Positions 1 to 7,857 are shown, counted from the stretch's first letter. The stretch is DNA of 13,527 nt from an uncultured Christensenellaceae bacterium (GCA_910588315.1 CAJUQF010000006.1:32849-46375), one strand, 5' to 3'. Translations and numbers: made by a program. The notes: generated by a model from the sequence alone, not told the origin.

Positions 1-1431
1 TTCGTCGGCAAAATTATTGAGCGTATCCGCTACGATAGCGTTTATCATGATATTGGGACATGCGATATTGAGCGAACTGCCGAGCGAGCGAAACTCGAAT
101 TTATTGCCGGTAAACGCAAACGGCGAAGTACGGTTTCTATCGGTAGTATCCTCATAAATAACAGGCACCGCCTCGACGCCCGCCGAAAGCTTGTTCCCCA
201 CATGATTGCTGTACTCTTTACCCTGTGCGAGTGTTTCGAGAAGGTCCGTTATCTCGTCGCCCAAGAACATGGAAATAATGGCGGGCGGCGCTTCGTTTGC
301 GCCGAGCCTGTGATCGTTGCCGGCGGACGCGACCGAAAGCCGCAACAGGTCCTGATGCTCGTCGACCGCACGAATGATCGCAACGAGAAAGAGCATGAAT
401 TGCAAGTTATTCTTCAGATCCTTGCCCGGCTCCAAAAGATTTTCGCCGTCGGACGTAGATATCGACCAGTTATTGTGTTTGCCCGATCCGTTTACGCCGG
501 CAAACGGCTTTTCGTGGAGCAGGCACACAAGATCGTGCTTTTTTGCGAGCTTGCGCATTACCGCCATCGTAAGCTGGTTATGATCGGTAGCGATATTTAC
601 GGTCGAGTATACCGGCGCGAGTTCGTGCTGAGCGGGCGCGACCTCGTTGTGTCTGGTCTTGGCATAAATGCCGAGCTTCCACAACTCGTTGTCGAGGTCT
701 TCCATATACTCGAGAACTTTGGTTTTGATATGCCCGAAATAGTGATCGTCGAGTTCCTGCCCTTTCGGCGGCTTAGCGCCGAAGAGCGTCCTGCCGGTAA
801 TTATAAGGTCGGGACGCTTTTTATACAGTTCGCGCGGGATAAGAAAATATTCCTGCTCCGGTCCGACCGCGGGAACTACGCTGTCCGGAGTTTTGCCGAA
901 GAGTTTGAGTGCGCGCCGCGCGGCTTTGCTTATCCTGTCCATAGACCGCAAAAGCGGCGTCTTTTTGTCAAGCACGTGTCCGGAATACGATATGAATGCT
1001 GTGGGAATATACAGTACGCCGTCCTTTACAAACGCCGAGCTTGTCGGGTCCCACGCCGTATAGCCGCGCGCCTCGAACGTCGAACGCAATCCGCCCGACG
1101 GGAAACTCGACGCGTCCGGCTCGCCTTTTATGAGCTGCTTGCCGGAGAATTTCATAATGACAGATCCGCCGTCCGCCGGCTCGATAAAGCTGTCATGCTT
1201 TTCAGCGGTGATGCCCGTCATCGGTTGAAACCAATGCGTATAGTGCGTGGCGCCTTTTTCTATAGCCCAATCTTTCATGGCGCTCGCCACAACGTCCGCG
1301 ACCTCGGACGAAATCGGTTTACCGGTCTTGATCGTCTTTTGCAACGCCGTATAAACTTCCTTGGGCAGTCGTTCGCGCATAACGCGTTCGTTGAATACCA
1401 TGGAGCCGAATAACTCGGGAATCTTTGTCAT
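1..1431 (-). CDS. glnN: Type III glutamine synthetase (GSIII), C-terminus cut off by window edge
   Basis: This enzyme joins ammonia to glutamate using ATP to make glutamine in the cytoplasm, the entry point of nitrogen assimilation. The open frame gives 477 residues and runs off position 1 without a stop; GSIII proteins are about 700 residues, so roughly the last third is missing. Visible family motifs are GPEQEYF (residues 190-196), NEVAPAQHE (262-270), [10 protein letters not shown] (314-323, ATP/substrate region), [12 protein letters not shown] (371-382) and [18 protein letters not shown] (431-448). The order and wording are those of type III, not the shorter GlnA types I and II. The start at 1431 is supported by a GGGAGGG ribosome binding site (1440-1446) 8 nt upstream. 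It has its own promoter and lies downstream of the zinc-ribbon membrane gene in the same direction. The type III call is firm; the symbol glnN is borrowed from other bacteria. Confidence 0.96.
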   Translation of the reverse strand, partial: MTKIPELFGSMVFNERVMRERLPKEVYTALQKTIKTGKPISSEVADVVASAMKDWAIEKGATHYTHWFQPMTGITAEKHDSFIEPADGGSVIMKFSGKQLIKGEPDASSFPSGGLRSTFEARGYTAWDPTSSAFVKDGVLYIPTAFISYSGHVLDKKTPLLRSMDRISKAARRALKLFGKTPDSVVPAVGPEQEYFLIPRELYKKRPDLIITGRTLFGAKPPKGQELDDHYFGHIKTKVLEYMEDLDNELWKLGIYAKTRHNEVAPAQHELAPVYSTVNIATDHNQLTMAVMRKLAKKHDLVCLLHEKPFAGVNGSGKHNNWSISTSDGENLLEPGKDLKNNLQFMLFLVAIIRAVDEHQDLLRLSVASAGNDHRLGANEAPPAIISMFLGDEITDLLETLAQGKEYSNHVGNKLSAGVEAVPVIYEDTTDRNRTSPFAFTGNKFEFRSLGSSLNIACPNIMINAIVADTLNNFADE

Positions 1432-1461
1432 GATAAATACCCTCCCGTACACGATTGAGCT

Positions 1462-1522
1462 ACGATACGATAGTTTCGTTCGGTATCGTGCTAAATACAA
1501 AAACGCCGTAAAATTTTACAGC
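1462..1522 (-). promoter_or_regulatory. Structured 5' leader of the glutamine synthetase mRNA
   Basis: Two inverted repeats lie between the predicted transcription start and the ribosome binding site. The first is the 12-bp perfect palindrome GTAAAATTTTAC (1508-1519), which in RNA can extend by a G-U, a C-G and a G-C pair to 1505-1522. The second pairs ACGATAC (1462-1468) with GTATCGT (1483-1489) across 14 nt. A second ACGATA copy at 1467-1472 offers a competing partner. No known riboswitch class is recognised, and the structures are predicted by eye only. Confidence 0.35.
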
Positions 1523-1544
1523 GCCTTTGCTAAAATCCGTTGTT

Positions 1545-1574
1545 ATTATAAACGCACGGACTTTGTTAAGTCAA
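1545..1574 (-). promoter_or_regulatory. Promoter of the type III glutamine synthetase gene
   Basis: On the minus strand a -35 box TTGACT (1569-1574) and a perfect -10 box TATAAT (1545-1550) are separated by 18 nt. Transcription should begin near 1538, giving a leader of about 107 nt before the start codon at 1431. No clear intrinsic terminator separates this promoter from the membrane-protein gene ending at 1615, so read-through from that gene is also possible. Confidence 0.75.
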
Positions 1575-1596
1575 GCAATTTCGATAGCAATTTCGA
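1574..1596 (-). repeat. Tandem 11-bp direct repeat touching the -35 box of the glutamine synthetase promoter
   Basis: The plus-strand unit AGCAATTTCGA occurs at 1574-1584 and again, identical, at 1586-1596, with one base between, giving a 12-bp period. On the minus strand the pair lies directly upstream of, and overlaps by one base, the -35 hexamer. Two same-face repeats there are where an activator, or a repressor reaching into the -35, would bind. The regulator is unknown. The unit does not match the GlnR/TnrA consensus TGTNAN7TNACA. Confidence 0.5.
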
Positions 1597-1614
1597 CAAT
1601 ATTTTCGCGACGGT

Positions 1615-3456
1615 TTATTCGCTGAACTGCGAAAGAATATCGTCGGGATCGGGTTGCGGAGCAGCAGCGGGTTCGGTTGCGGGCGCTCCGTCGTTCGGCG
1701 TCTCGGCAACGGTGTCGGTCGCTTCGCCTTCGACGGCGGGAGTTTCCGAGCCGTATCCGTCGGCAGCCGACATAACGCTCTTGTTCTTCTTAATCTTTTC
1801 GGGCTTGAACACAAAGTAGAATATGACAGCCGCAAGCATAAGCACCGCGGCGACCCAAACTTGCGCGCGCATGGTCCAGCTGATTTCCGGTTCGAGTTTG
1901 GAAAGGATGTCGCCCATTTCGGAATTCGAACTCGAAACGGAATCGAAAGCGGAAATGATCGTTCCGGACATCAAACCGCCTATAATGATTATCGCCATCA
2001 TAACGAGCGCAGTTATCATCATCGCGATAGGCGACGCGCTCGATTCGCCTTTGACAAGACGGCGCATGGAACGGGTAAACGCTTTGTATGTCCAAGACAT
2101 TACAAATCCGGATGTAAATACGTACAACATCATACCGACGATACTTGCACCGATAACGATATCGGAAGACGTGTCTACCAATATGCTGTTGAACATGTTA
2201 TAGAACGCAAAGCCGGGCTTAACGTTATACGACATCGAATATGTCGATTGGGTCATGCCATAGCAGAATATGTTGCCGCACATAAGGTAGAACGCGATCA
2301 TAGTCAACAGCGCCACGGTACCGTTCTTCAAAACCACAGCCCAACCGTCGCCGCGCACCACGAGCGACGTGAACACCGACGTGACAAACAGCATTACCGC
2401 CGTTAATATGGATATGGCGAACATGCCGCCGCCGACGGTGATCATCGGCGAAGCCCACATAAGCGGAAGCGCCGCGCCGGAAAGCGCCAACATGACAAGC
2501 ATGTACTTATTGAATTTGACAAGCGGTTTTTTCTTGCAAGCGCCTATTATCGCTTTGATAAGGAACACCAGCGAAACTATAGCGGTCGTGATCGCAAGAA
2601 GCGCGATAACGAGACCGCATACCATCGTCATTATCGACGCAACGTAATTGGTCAAGCGTATGTCTTTAGCCGGATTGTAAGTGTCCGAACCGGAACTGTC
2701 GCCATAATCATAATCGTAATCGTCGTAACTCGCATTATAGCCGCCCATTACGTCATCCAAAGTAAATTCGTAATTCGCCACGAGCGCGTATGCGAGCAAA
2801 TTTATATCCGACAAGTGATCCGCCAATATTTCGGCGGCTGCCGTTTGCTGTTCGTATTCATCCGCCGTAGGATTGGAGAAAGCCCAAGCCATATATTCGG
2901 TCTGAGCGTTTTGCTTAGCCTGCGAATATTCTTTGCTTAATTCCTGATAATCTTTGAGATCGGGGCTGACATAGAACAATGCGCCGATCATATCGAATAT
3001 GGTTTGATCGACTTCTACGTATGAACATGTCACATCCGTTTTTGCGGCATTGCCGTCCATTTTTAAGAAATCTTCGCCGCCGATATAGAACGATACTTTT
3101 ACCGGCGCGAGCAACGCGACCAAAATAACTACAAACGAACAACAAAGCACAAGCAGGTTTACAATAAGGCTGTGCTTCTTTTCGAAAGCGACCGTCTTGT
3201 CGCGGAACCCGACGATCTTGTTGCCGCCCTTTTTCTCCTTAGGCTGTTGCGTCTCTTCCGCCTCAGGCTCCGTCGCCGCCGTCGGCTCCGATACGGGCGT
3301 ATCCGCAACTTCGGTCGGCTGAGTCTCCGGCTCCGGCTTAGACGCCTTCTTTTTGGGTTGCGGCGCGCTTTGCACTACGGCTTGCGGACTGCCGCACGAA
3401 AAACAAAACTTGGCTTCATCGTCAAGCTGTTTTCCGCATGATTGACAATACTTCAT
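1615..3456 (-). CDS. Zinc-ribbon polytopic membrane protein of unknown function
   Basis: I do not recognise a named family beyond the N-terminal zinc ribbon. The 613-residue protein starts with a four-cysteine ribbon (C4, C7, C18, C21), as in many Firmicutes membrane proteins of unknown role. A Pro/Glu/Thr/Lys-rich linker follows to about residue 90, then a first membrane helix (about 94-116). The next stretch, about 150 residues, is probably extracytoplasmic and contains the acidic run YDDYDYDYGD (about 244-253). Around seven further membrane helices come between about 270 and 570, then an acidic Ala/Pro tail. The ATG at 3456 is preferred to an in-frame GTG at 3462 because GGAAGG lies 5 nt from the ATG but only 1 nt from the GTG. 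It has its own promoter and is divergent from the TtcA-like gene. Transport, signalling or envelope stress are all possible; nothing in the sequence decides. Confidence 0.9.
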   Translation of the reverse strand: MKYCQSCGKQLDDEAKFCFSCGSPQAVVQSAPQPKKKASKPEPETQPTEVADTPVSEPTAATEPEAEETQQPKEKKGGNKIVGFRDKTVAFEKKHSLIVNLLVLCCSFVVILVALLAPVKVSFYIGGEDFLKMDGNAAKTDVTCSYVEVDQTIFDMIGALFYVSPDLKDYQELSKEYSQAKQNAQTEYMAWAFSNPTADEYEQQTAAAEILADHLSDINLLAYALVANYEFTLDDVMGGYNASYDDYDYDYGDSSGSDTYNPAKDIRLTNYVASIMTMVCGLVIALLAITTAIVSLVFLIKAIIGACKKKPLVKFNKYMLVMLALSGAALPLMWASPMITVGGGMFAISILTAVMLFVTSVFTSLVVRGDGWAVVLKNGTVALLTMIAFYLMCGNIFCYGMTQSTYSMSYNVKPGFAFYNMFNSILVDTSSDIVIGASIVGMMLYVFTSGFVMSWTYKAFTRSMRRLVKGESSASPIAMMITALVMMAIIIIGGLMSGTIISAFDSVSSSNSEMGDILSKLEPEISWTMRAQVWVAAVLMLAAVIFYFVFKPEKIKKNKSVMSAADGYGSETPAVEGEATDTVAETPNDGAPATEPAAAPQPDPDDILSQFSE

Positions 3457-3535
3457 ACACACCTTCCTTAATAATTATATTTGTCGATACGCCTATATTT
3501 TAAATATACGCGCATACCACAAAAACAACACTCGT

Positions 3536-3564
3536 ATTTTATCATAAAGGTATATTTATGTCAA
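3536..3564 (-). promoter_or_regulatory. Promoter of the zinc-ribbon membrane protein gene
   Basis: A perfect -35 TTGACA (3559-3564 on the minus strand) and -10 TAAAAT (3536-3541) are spaced by 17 nt. Transcription should start near 3529, leaving a leader of about 70 nt. That leader contains an A/T palindrome TATATTT-T-AAATATA (3494-3508). Confidence 0.7.
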
Positions 3565-3631
3565 CAGTTATACACAAATTTGTTGTTTTTTGTCACAAAA
3601 ATATTCCATCTTCACGACATAACGATTACGC

Positions 3632-3660
3632 TTGCATTTATATATAAAGTCAATTATAAT
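3632..3660 (+). promoter_or_regulatory. Promoter of the TtcA-like gene, abutting the start codon
   Basis: A -35 TTGCAT (3632-3637) and perfect -10 TATAAT (3655-3660) are separated by 17 nt. The -10 box ends only 7 nt before the ATG at 3668, so initiation at the usual distance puts the RNA 5' end at or next to the start codon. Confidence 0.65.
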
Positions 3661-3667
3661 ATAATCG

Positions 3668-4381
3668 ATGAAATTACAGAAGTTACTATCTTTCGTGCGA
3701 CGGTGCGATACCGATTTTTCGCTGATAGAGTCCGACGACAAGATCGCCGTAGGGCTGTCCGGCGGCAAGGATTCGCTTGCCCTGCTGTACGCGCTTGCGG
3801 CGTATAGACGGTTTTCGAGCCATCCGTTCGAGCTCTGCGCGGTCGTGATCGACGCCGGCGCCGGAGCGGACTTTTCGCCGCTGCTGCCGCTATGCGAAAA
3901 ACTCGACGTGCCGCTGCACATCGTCAAAACGCAGATCGCCGAAATAGTTTTCGACGCACGCAAAGAAAAAAATCCCTGTTCGCTGTGCGCGAAAATGCGC
4001 AGAGGCGCGCTCGACGGCAAGCTCAACGAACTCGGTTACGATACGCTCGCGCTCGGTCACAACGCCGACGATCTGGTTGAGACCTTCCTGTTATGCGCGC
4101 TGTACGAAGGACGGCTGTCAACATTACAGCCGAAATCGTTTCTCGACCGTTCGGGCATAAAACTGATCCGTCCGCTGCTGTACGTACGCGAAAAGGATAC
4201 GGCGGCGTTCGTCCGCGAAGTACATGCACCGATTATAGTCAATCCCTGCCCCGCCAACGGTTTCACCAAGCGCGAAACGATGAAGTCGGTCATAGACACG
4301 TTGTGTAAGGTCACACCGGACGCGTTCGAGCGTCTGCACGCCGCGCTCACCCACCCCGAACGCAATAATCTTATAGGTTAG
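3668..4381 (+). CDS. ttcA: TtcA-like tRNA 2-thiocytidine biosynthesis protein (PP-loop ATPase)
   Basis: Members of this family activate a tRNA base with ATP and insert sulphur; TtcA makes 2-thiocytidine at position 32 of certain tRNAs, using an iron-sulphur cluster held by cysteines. The 237-residue protein has the ATP pyrophosphatase loop SGGKDS (31-36), the CxxC pair C104/C107 in PCSLC, LGHNADD (129-135), and a further cysteine C194 in NPCPANG. This three-cysteine pattern fits cluster ligation. It is shorter than the roughly 300-residue proteobacterial TtcA, as is common in Firmicutes homologues. No ribosome binding site precedes the ATG at 3668. The PP-loop call is firm. The exact modified base is inferred: related PP-loop enzymes thiolate other positions. 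Confidence 0.88.
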   Translation: MKLQKLLSFVRRCDTDFSLIESDDKIAVGLSGGKDSLALLYALAAYRRFSSHPFELCAVVIDAGAGADFSPLLPLCEKLDVPLHIVKTQIAEIVFDARKEKNPCSLCAKMRRGALDGKLNELGYDTLALGHNADDLVETFLLCALYEGRLSTLQPKSFLDRSGIKLIRPLLYVREKDTAAFVREVHAPIIVNPCPANGFTKRETMKSVIDTLCKVTPDAFERLHAALTHPERNNLIG

Positions 4382-4430
4382 CGAATAATATTTATATTGC
4401 ATATTTCATATGACCGCAAAGTATTTTTAT

Positions 4431-4574
4431 TGCGTAATTCGTAAGGAACGGGTCCGGCGTTCCGTTAGCAATTTTGTTGTGTAATTCGTAGGGAACGACG
4501 CCTCGGCGTTCCGTTTATTATCGTAAAGCAATTACAATGTGCAATTCGTAGGGCGGTCAGACCATTGCCTGCCG
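4431..4574. repeat. Three diverged copies of a short palindromic repeat
   Basis: Each copy begins with a conserved arm related to TGTGTAATTCGTAGGG and then carries an inverted repeat. Copy 1 (4431-4464) pairs GGAACG with CGTTCC across 7 nt. Copy 2 (4478-4513) pairs GGAACG (4492-4497) with CGTTCC (4507-4512). Copy 3 (4538-4574) keeps the leading arm but has a different stem, GGCGG (4552-4556) against CTGCC (4569-4573), with one G-T pair. The stem sequence changes while pairing is kept, as in dispersed bacterial palindromic repeats. Spacing between copies is about 47-60 nt with unrelated A/T-rich spacers. Confidence 0.65.
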
Positions 4575-4697
4575 TTGCTTTGTTTATTGCTATGCCACTG
4601 CGGAGCGCAGTAAGTCGAGTCCCATACGAATACGTTCCGTAATTGCCTTACGATGTTCCATATACAATATCCGTTTACGTCTGGTTTTTGTTATTGC

Positions 4698-4726
4698 TTT
4701 ACGTTTAAATAAAGTCATGTTATAAT
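4698..4726 (+). promoter_or_regulatory. Promoter of the HAD phosphatase gene
   Basis: A perfect -10 TATAAT (4721-4726) has a partial -35 TTTACG (4698-4703, four of six consensus bases) 17 nt upstream. Transcription should start near 4733, giving a short leader of about 45 nt. Confidence 0.55.
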
Positions 4727-4776
4727 ATAAACAACAATGTAAATTTGCAAAAAATACATGATATAAGGATAATCAA

Positions 4777-5415
4777 ATGTTTGACAACATTCTTTTCGAT
4801 TTGGACGGAACACTCACAGACTCGTTCGACGGCATCGTAAGCTCGGTCCTGTACGCGCTCGATAAGCTCGGCGAGCCGAAACTCCCCGTAAACGAGCTTA
4901 AATTCTTCATAGGTCCGCCGCTTTCGGAATCTTTTGCCAAGCTGTTCGGCGGCGACGAGCAAAAAGCCGCGCGGGCGGTGGAATTCTATCGCGAATACTA
5001 TCCCGAACGCGGCATATTCGAAAACAAGGTGTATGACGGCGTCGAAGATATGCTCTCCGCGTTTAAATCGGCGGGCAAACGGCTGTTCGTCGCGACCAGC
5101 AAACCCGAACGGTTTTCGGTGCGCATAATCGAACATTTCGGATTGAATAAATATATAGAACGCGTGTTCGGCGCGTCGTTCGACAGCTCGCGCGCAACGA
5201 AAGATAAAGTTATCGCCTACGCGCTCGATAACGCCGGCTTACCGAAACAAACGACCGTCATGATCGGCGACAGACTGCACGACATACTCGGCGCAAAAGA
5301 TAACGGTTTGAAATCGATCGGCGTGCTTTACGGTTACGGCAGTCTCGAAGAACTTACTTCCGCAGGCGCAGACCTTATCGCTAAAACGCCAAGGGATATA
5401 ATCGGTCTGGTTTAA
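4777..5415 (+). CDS. HAD-superfamily phosphatase, phosphoglycolate-phosphatase-like
   Basis: The protein is a soluble haloacid-dehalogenase phosphatase of 212 residues, the usual length for the phosphoglycolate phosphatase/beta-phosphoglucomutase branch. Motif I is DLDGTLTDS (8-16), with D8 the nucleophile and D10 the acid/base. Motif II is ATSKP (106-110), the conserved lysine lies near K142/K144, and motif IV is GDRLHD (164-169), which coordinates magnesium. A helical cap sits between motifs I and II (about 16-95). The ATG at 4777 follows AAGGA with 7 nt spacing. It forms a single-gene unit with its own promoter and a strong terminator. The substrate cannot be read from sequence: phosphoglycolate repair, sugar phosphates or nucleotides are all known for close relatives. 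Confidence 0.9.
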   Translation: MFDNILFDLDGTLTDSFDGIVSSVLYALDKLGEPKLPVNELKFFIGPPLSESFAKLFGGDEQKAARAVEFYREYYPERGIFENKVYDGVEDMLSAFKSAGKRLFVATSKPERFSVRIIEHFGLNKYIERVFGASFDSSRATKDKVIAYALDNAGLPKQTTVMIGDRLHDILGAKDNGLKSIGVLYGYGSLEELTSAGADLIAKTPRDIIGLV

Positions 5416-5447
5416 AGATATTAGACGATAAACTACTTATATATAAA

Positions 5448-5486
5448 AACATACGGGCAAAACAGCATCTTGTCCGTATGTTTTTT
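5448..5486. terminator. Bidirectional intrinsic terminator between convergent genes
   Basis: A 13-bp stem (5448-5460 with 5470-5482, one G-U pair) closes a 9-nt loop. On the plus strand it runs into T5481-5486, ending the HAD gene. On the minus strand it runs into a T run (complement of A5445-5449), so it can also end the metal-ATPase transcript arriving from the other side. Confidence 0.88.
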
Positions 5487-5664
5487 CTTAGCTGTCGTAG
5501 GCGTATTTGCTTTGCACGATCCCGATTCTTATAACACGTGCTTTAATTTCGGCCGACATAGCATATATGTTAACTTCACTCGGTTGCCTTGTATCGAACC
5601 GTAATTATCCGTCATTCGGTAAATCTGTTTCTACGTAGATATCACCGCAACCGCTCGATCATCG

Positions 5665-7605
5665 CTATGCCGACGGCTCGACAGCGACGCATTTCGTTCT
5701 ATCATCGTATTTACTATTGACGCGCATGGCGTTTAATATCGCAAGCACGGCTACGCCGACGTCGCCGAACACCGCTATCCACATATTGGTTATGCCGACC
5801 GCGGAAAGTATCAATATGGCAAGTTTTATTATCAGCGAAAAGACTATGTTTTGCATGACTATCGCCATGGTCTTTTTGGATATGCGTTTTGCAATCGGTA
5901 TGCCCCTGAGATCGTCTTTCATCAATACGATATCCGACGCTTCTATCGCCGCATCGCTGCCCACGCCGCCCATAGCTATGCCGATATCCGAACGCATAAG
6001 CACCGGTGCGTCGTTTATGCCGTCGCCTACAAAGCACAACACGTCGCCGCTCTCTTTTTCCGCAAGCATGGTCTCGACGTGTTCGACCTTGTTCTGCGGC
6101 AGTAACGACGCTTTGTAACCCGTAAGCCCGATCTCATCCGCTACGGAATGCGCTATCGCCTCGTTGTCGCCGGTCAGCATGACAGTCTTGCAAGACATTG
6201 CGTTCAGCGCGCCTATCACCTGTTTCGACTCGGGTTTGATCTCGTCGGCGATCAGCAGCGAGCCTATAAACTTATCGTTTCGCGCAACGTACACGACCGT
6301 TCCGAGTCCCGACTCTTTTTCGAACGCTATGCCGTTTTCTGTCATGAGTTTCTCGTTGCCGCAGTAAATCACATCGTCGCCGTTTTGTGCGGTCACGCCC
6401 CTGCCGGCAACGTCGGTAAGCGTATAACCGCCCGGTGTTTCGCCGCCGTACGCATCGACGATAGAACGCGCGATCGGGTGCGTGCTGTCGCGCTCGGCTA
6501 TCGCGGCGAGCCGTAAGACTTCGTCGCGCTCGCAATCGTTCGGCGTGACTTTTACTACCGCGAAATTGCCTTTTGTTAGCGTACCCGTTTTATCGAAAAC
6601 GAATATATTCGCCTTATCGAGCTTTTCGAGATAGTTCGAACCTTTTACCAATATCCCGTACCGCGACGCCGCGCCGATACCGGCAAAGAACGACAGCGGT
6701 ATGGAAATGACGAGCGCGCACGGACAGGACACGACCAAAAAACTTAGCGCACGATATACCCAAATCTGCCAATCGCCCGTAACGAACCCGGGTATCAGCG
6801 CCAGCAAAACCGCCACACCGACTACGGCGGGAGTATAGTATTTTGCAAACTTCGTTATAAAGTTTTCCGCTCTGGATTTTTGCGACGACGCGTTCTCCAC
6901 AAGATCGAGTATCTTCGACACCGTCGAGTCGTAAAACTCTTTGCTCGCACGCACCTCTATCTGCGAAGTGAGATTGACCGTGCCGCTTATTACTTCGTCG
7001 CCCGTCTCTACGTCGCGCGGCAAACTTTCGCCCGTCAGCGCCTTGGTGTCGAGAGAACTCGCGCCGCTTTCTATAACGCCGTCGAGCGGGATCTTTTCGC
7101 CGGGATTAACGACAATAACGTCGCCGATTTTTACTTCGCTCGGATCGACGCGCACGACCGCACCGTCGCGTTTTACATTCGCGTAGTCGGGTCGTATATC
7201 CATAAGACCGGAAATCGACTTGCGCGATTTGCCCGTCGCGTAAGATTGAAACCATTCGCCTACCTGATAAAACAACAACACGGCGCACGCTTCGTCAAAG
7301 CCCTCTATCTCCGCGCCGATCGCGCCTCGGTATATCCCGAGCGCAAACGCGCCGAGCGTCGCCACGCACATCAAAAAGTTTTCGTCGAATACCTGACCGT
7401 GCGCTATGTTTCGGATCGCGCGCCACAACACGTCGTACCCGATAACGAAATACACCGCAATGTACAAAGCGAACGGGAACAACCAGCCGAACCGTCCGCC
7501 GAAAACACCGTCGAGCGATATAGCTTTATCGACCGCAAAAATACATGCAAACAGACATAGTGCGACAAGTATGCGTATCAAGTTTTTCTTTTCTCGTCTT
7601 GTCAT
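5665..7605 (-). CDS. cadA: P1B-type heavy-metal efflux ATPase (Zn/Cd/Pb class), lacking an HMA domain
   Basis: This inner-membrane pump exports divalent soft metals using ATP. The 646-residue protein has the P-type landmarks: TGES (191-194), metal-binding SCPC (293-296) in a membrane helix, phosphorylation motif DKTGTLT (338-344), nucleotide-binding HP (376-377) and GDGIND (527-532). K594 in a following helix and D615 in GDVGVAVL match the extra residues that mark the Zn/Cd/Pb group (ZntA/CadA) rather than copper pumps. About 20 basic or polar residues precede the first helix; no HMA domain is fused. That domain is encoded by the gene 13 nt upstream, whose stop codon overlaps this gene's weak GGCGGTGAG ribosome binding region, so translation is probably coupled. 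Expression is likely controlled by the ArsR repressor of the same locus. The symbol cadA is by class; zntA would fit equally. Confidence 0.95.
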   Translation of the reverse strand: MTRREKKNLIRILVALCLFACIFAVDKAISLDGVFGGRFGWLFPFALYIAVYFVIGYDVLWRAIRNIAHGQVFDENFLMCVATLGAFALGIYRGAIGAEIEGFDEACAVLLFYQVGEWFQSYATGKSRKSISGLMDIRPDYANVKRDGAVVRVDPSEVKIGDVIVVNPGEKIPLDGVIESGASSLDTKALTGESLPRDVETGDEVISGTVNLTSQIEVRASKEFYDSTVSKILDLVENASSQKSRAENFITKFAKYYTPAVVGVAVLLALIPGFVTGDWQIWVYRALSFLVVSCPCALVISIPLSFFAGIGAASRYGILVKGSNYLEKLDKANIFVFDKTGTLTKGNFAVVKVTPNDCERDEVLRLAAIAERDSTHPIARSIVDAYGGETPGGYTLTDVAGRGVTAQNGDDVIYCGNEKLMTENGIAFEKESGLGTVVYVARNDKFIGSLLIADEIKPESKQVIGALNAMSCKTVMLTGDNEAIAHSVADEIGLTGYKASLLPQNKVEHVETMLAEKESGDVLCFVGDGINDAPVLMRSDIGIAMGGVGSDAAIEASDIVLMKDDLRGIPIAKRISKKTMAIVMQNIVFSLIIKLAILILSAVGITNMWIAVFGDVGVAVLAILNAMRVNSKYDDRTKCVAVEPSA

Positions 7606-7618
7606 CGCGTCTCACCGC

Positions 7619-7837
7619 CTACATTATAATACGGCAATCGGGCTCGACCTTTTTGCAGATCTTTACGACGTCGCGCATGATCTCGTCAAATCTGCTCTCG
7701 TCGGCATCGATCGTCATGCGCTGCGTCATAAAATTGACGTTCGCCGCCGATACACCGTCGAGCTTACTTATGGCGCGCTCCATCTTGGCCGCGCAGTTCG
7801 CGCAATCGAGATCTTCGAGTCTGTATACCTTTTTCAT
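7619..7837 (-). CDS. Free-standing HMA metal-binding protein, partner of the efflux ATPase
   Basis: This 72-residue protein is a single heavy-metal-associated (ferredoxin-like) domain. It carries the metal loop DCANCAAKME (11-20), with C12 and C15 as ligands and acidic D11 in front, the form seen in Zn/Cd/Pb ATPase N-termini; copper domains usually have GMTCxxC. A further cysteine lies near the end (C68). GGGAGG lies 6 nt before the ATG at 7837. Immediately upstream of the ATPase gene, it probably supplies the regulatory or metal-delivery domain that is fused in other CadA/ZntA proteins. A small independent metallochaperone role cannot be excluded. Confidence 0.92.
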   Translation of the reverse strand: MKKVYRLEDLDCANCAAKMERAISKLDGVSAANVNFMTQRMTIDADESRFDEIMRDVVKICKKVEPDCRIIM

Positions 7838-7857
7838 GGAAAACCTCCCGTAATTTA

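Larger units (their letters stand above)
4382..4776. other. Non-coding gap with palindromic repeats and the HAD-gene promoter
   Basis: This 395-nt stretch between two plus-strand genes has no credible reading frame. It holds three diverged copies of a palindromic repeat (4431-4574), a separate perfect hairpin ACTGCG-gag-CGCAGT (4597-4611), an A/T-rich remainder and the promoter of the HAD phosphatase. No classical T-tailed terminator follows the TtcA-like gene; the repeat hairpins may serve in that role. Confidence 0.7.

Noticed and set aside
202..1413. A 403-codon open frame on the plus strand
   Set aside because: It is antisense to the type III glutamine synthetase frame, which carries all the family motifs; the plus-strand product is rich in Arg and Val with no recognisable domain.
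1508..1519. GTAAAATTTTAC considered as a GlnR/TnrA operator
   Set aside because: The family consensus TGTNAN7TNACA needs a longer centre than this 12-bp palindrome provides.
1432..1544. Leader of glutamine synthetase considered as a known riboswitch
   Set aside because: It is too short and lacks recognisable cores of glutamine, T-box or other known classes; only simple hairpins are visible.
3457..3462. GTG at 3462 as start of the zinc-ribbon protein
   Set aside because: The GGAAGG ribosome binding sequence would be 1 nt away; the ATG at 3456 has a workable 5-nt spacing.
4431..4574. Repeat cluster considered as a CRISPR array
   Set aside because: Copies are diverged, few and themselves palindromic with changing stems, spacing is uneven and no cas gene is present.
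5488..5559. A 23-codon minus-strand frame (MSAEIKARVIRIG...) downstream of the metal ATPase
   Set aside because: No ribosome binding site, no family likeness I can support, and it lies between the ATPase stop and the bidirectional terminator; probably chance.
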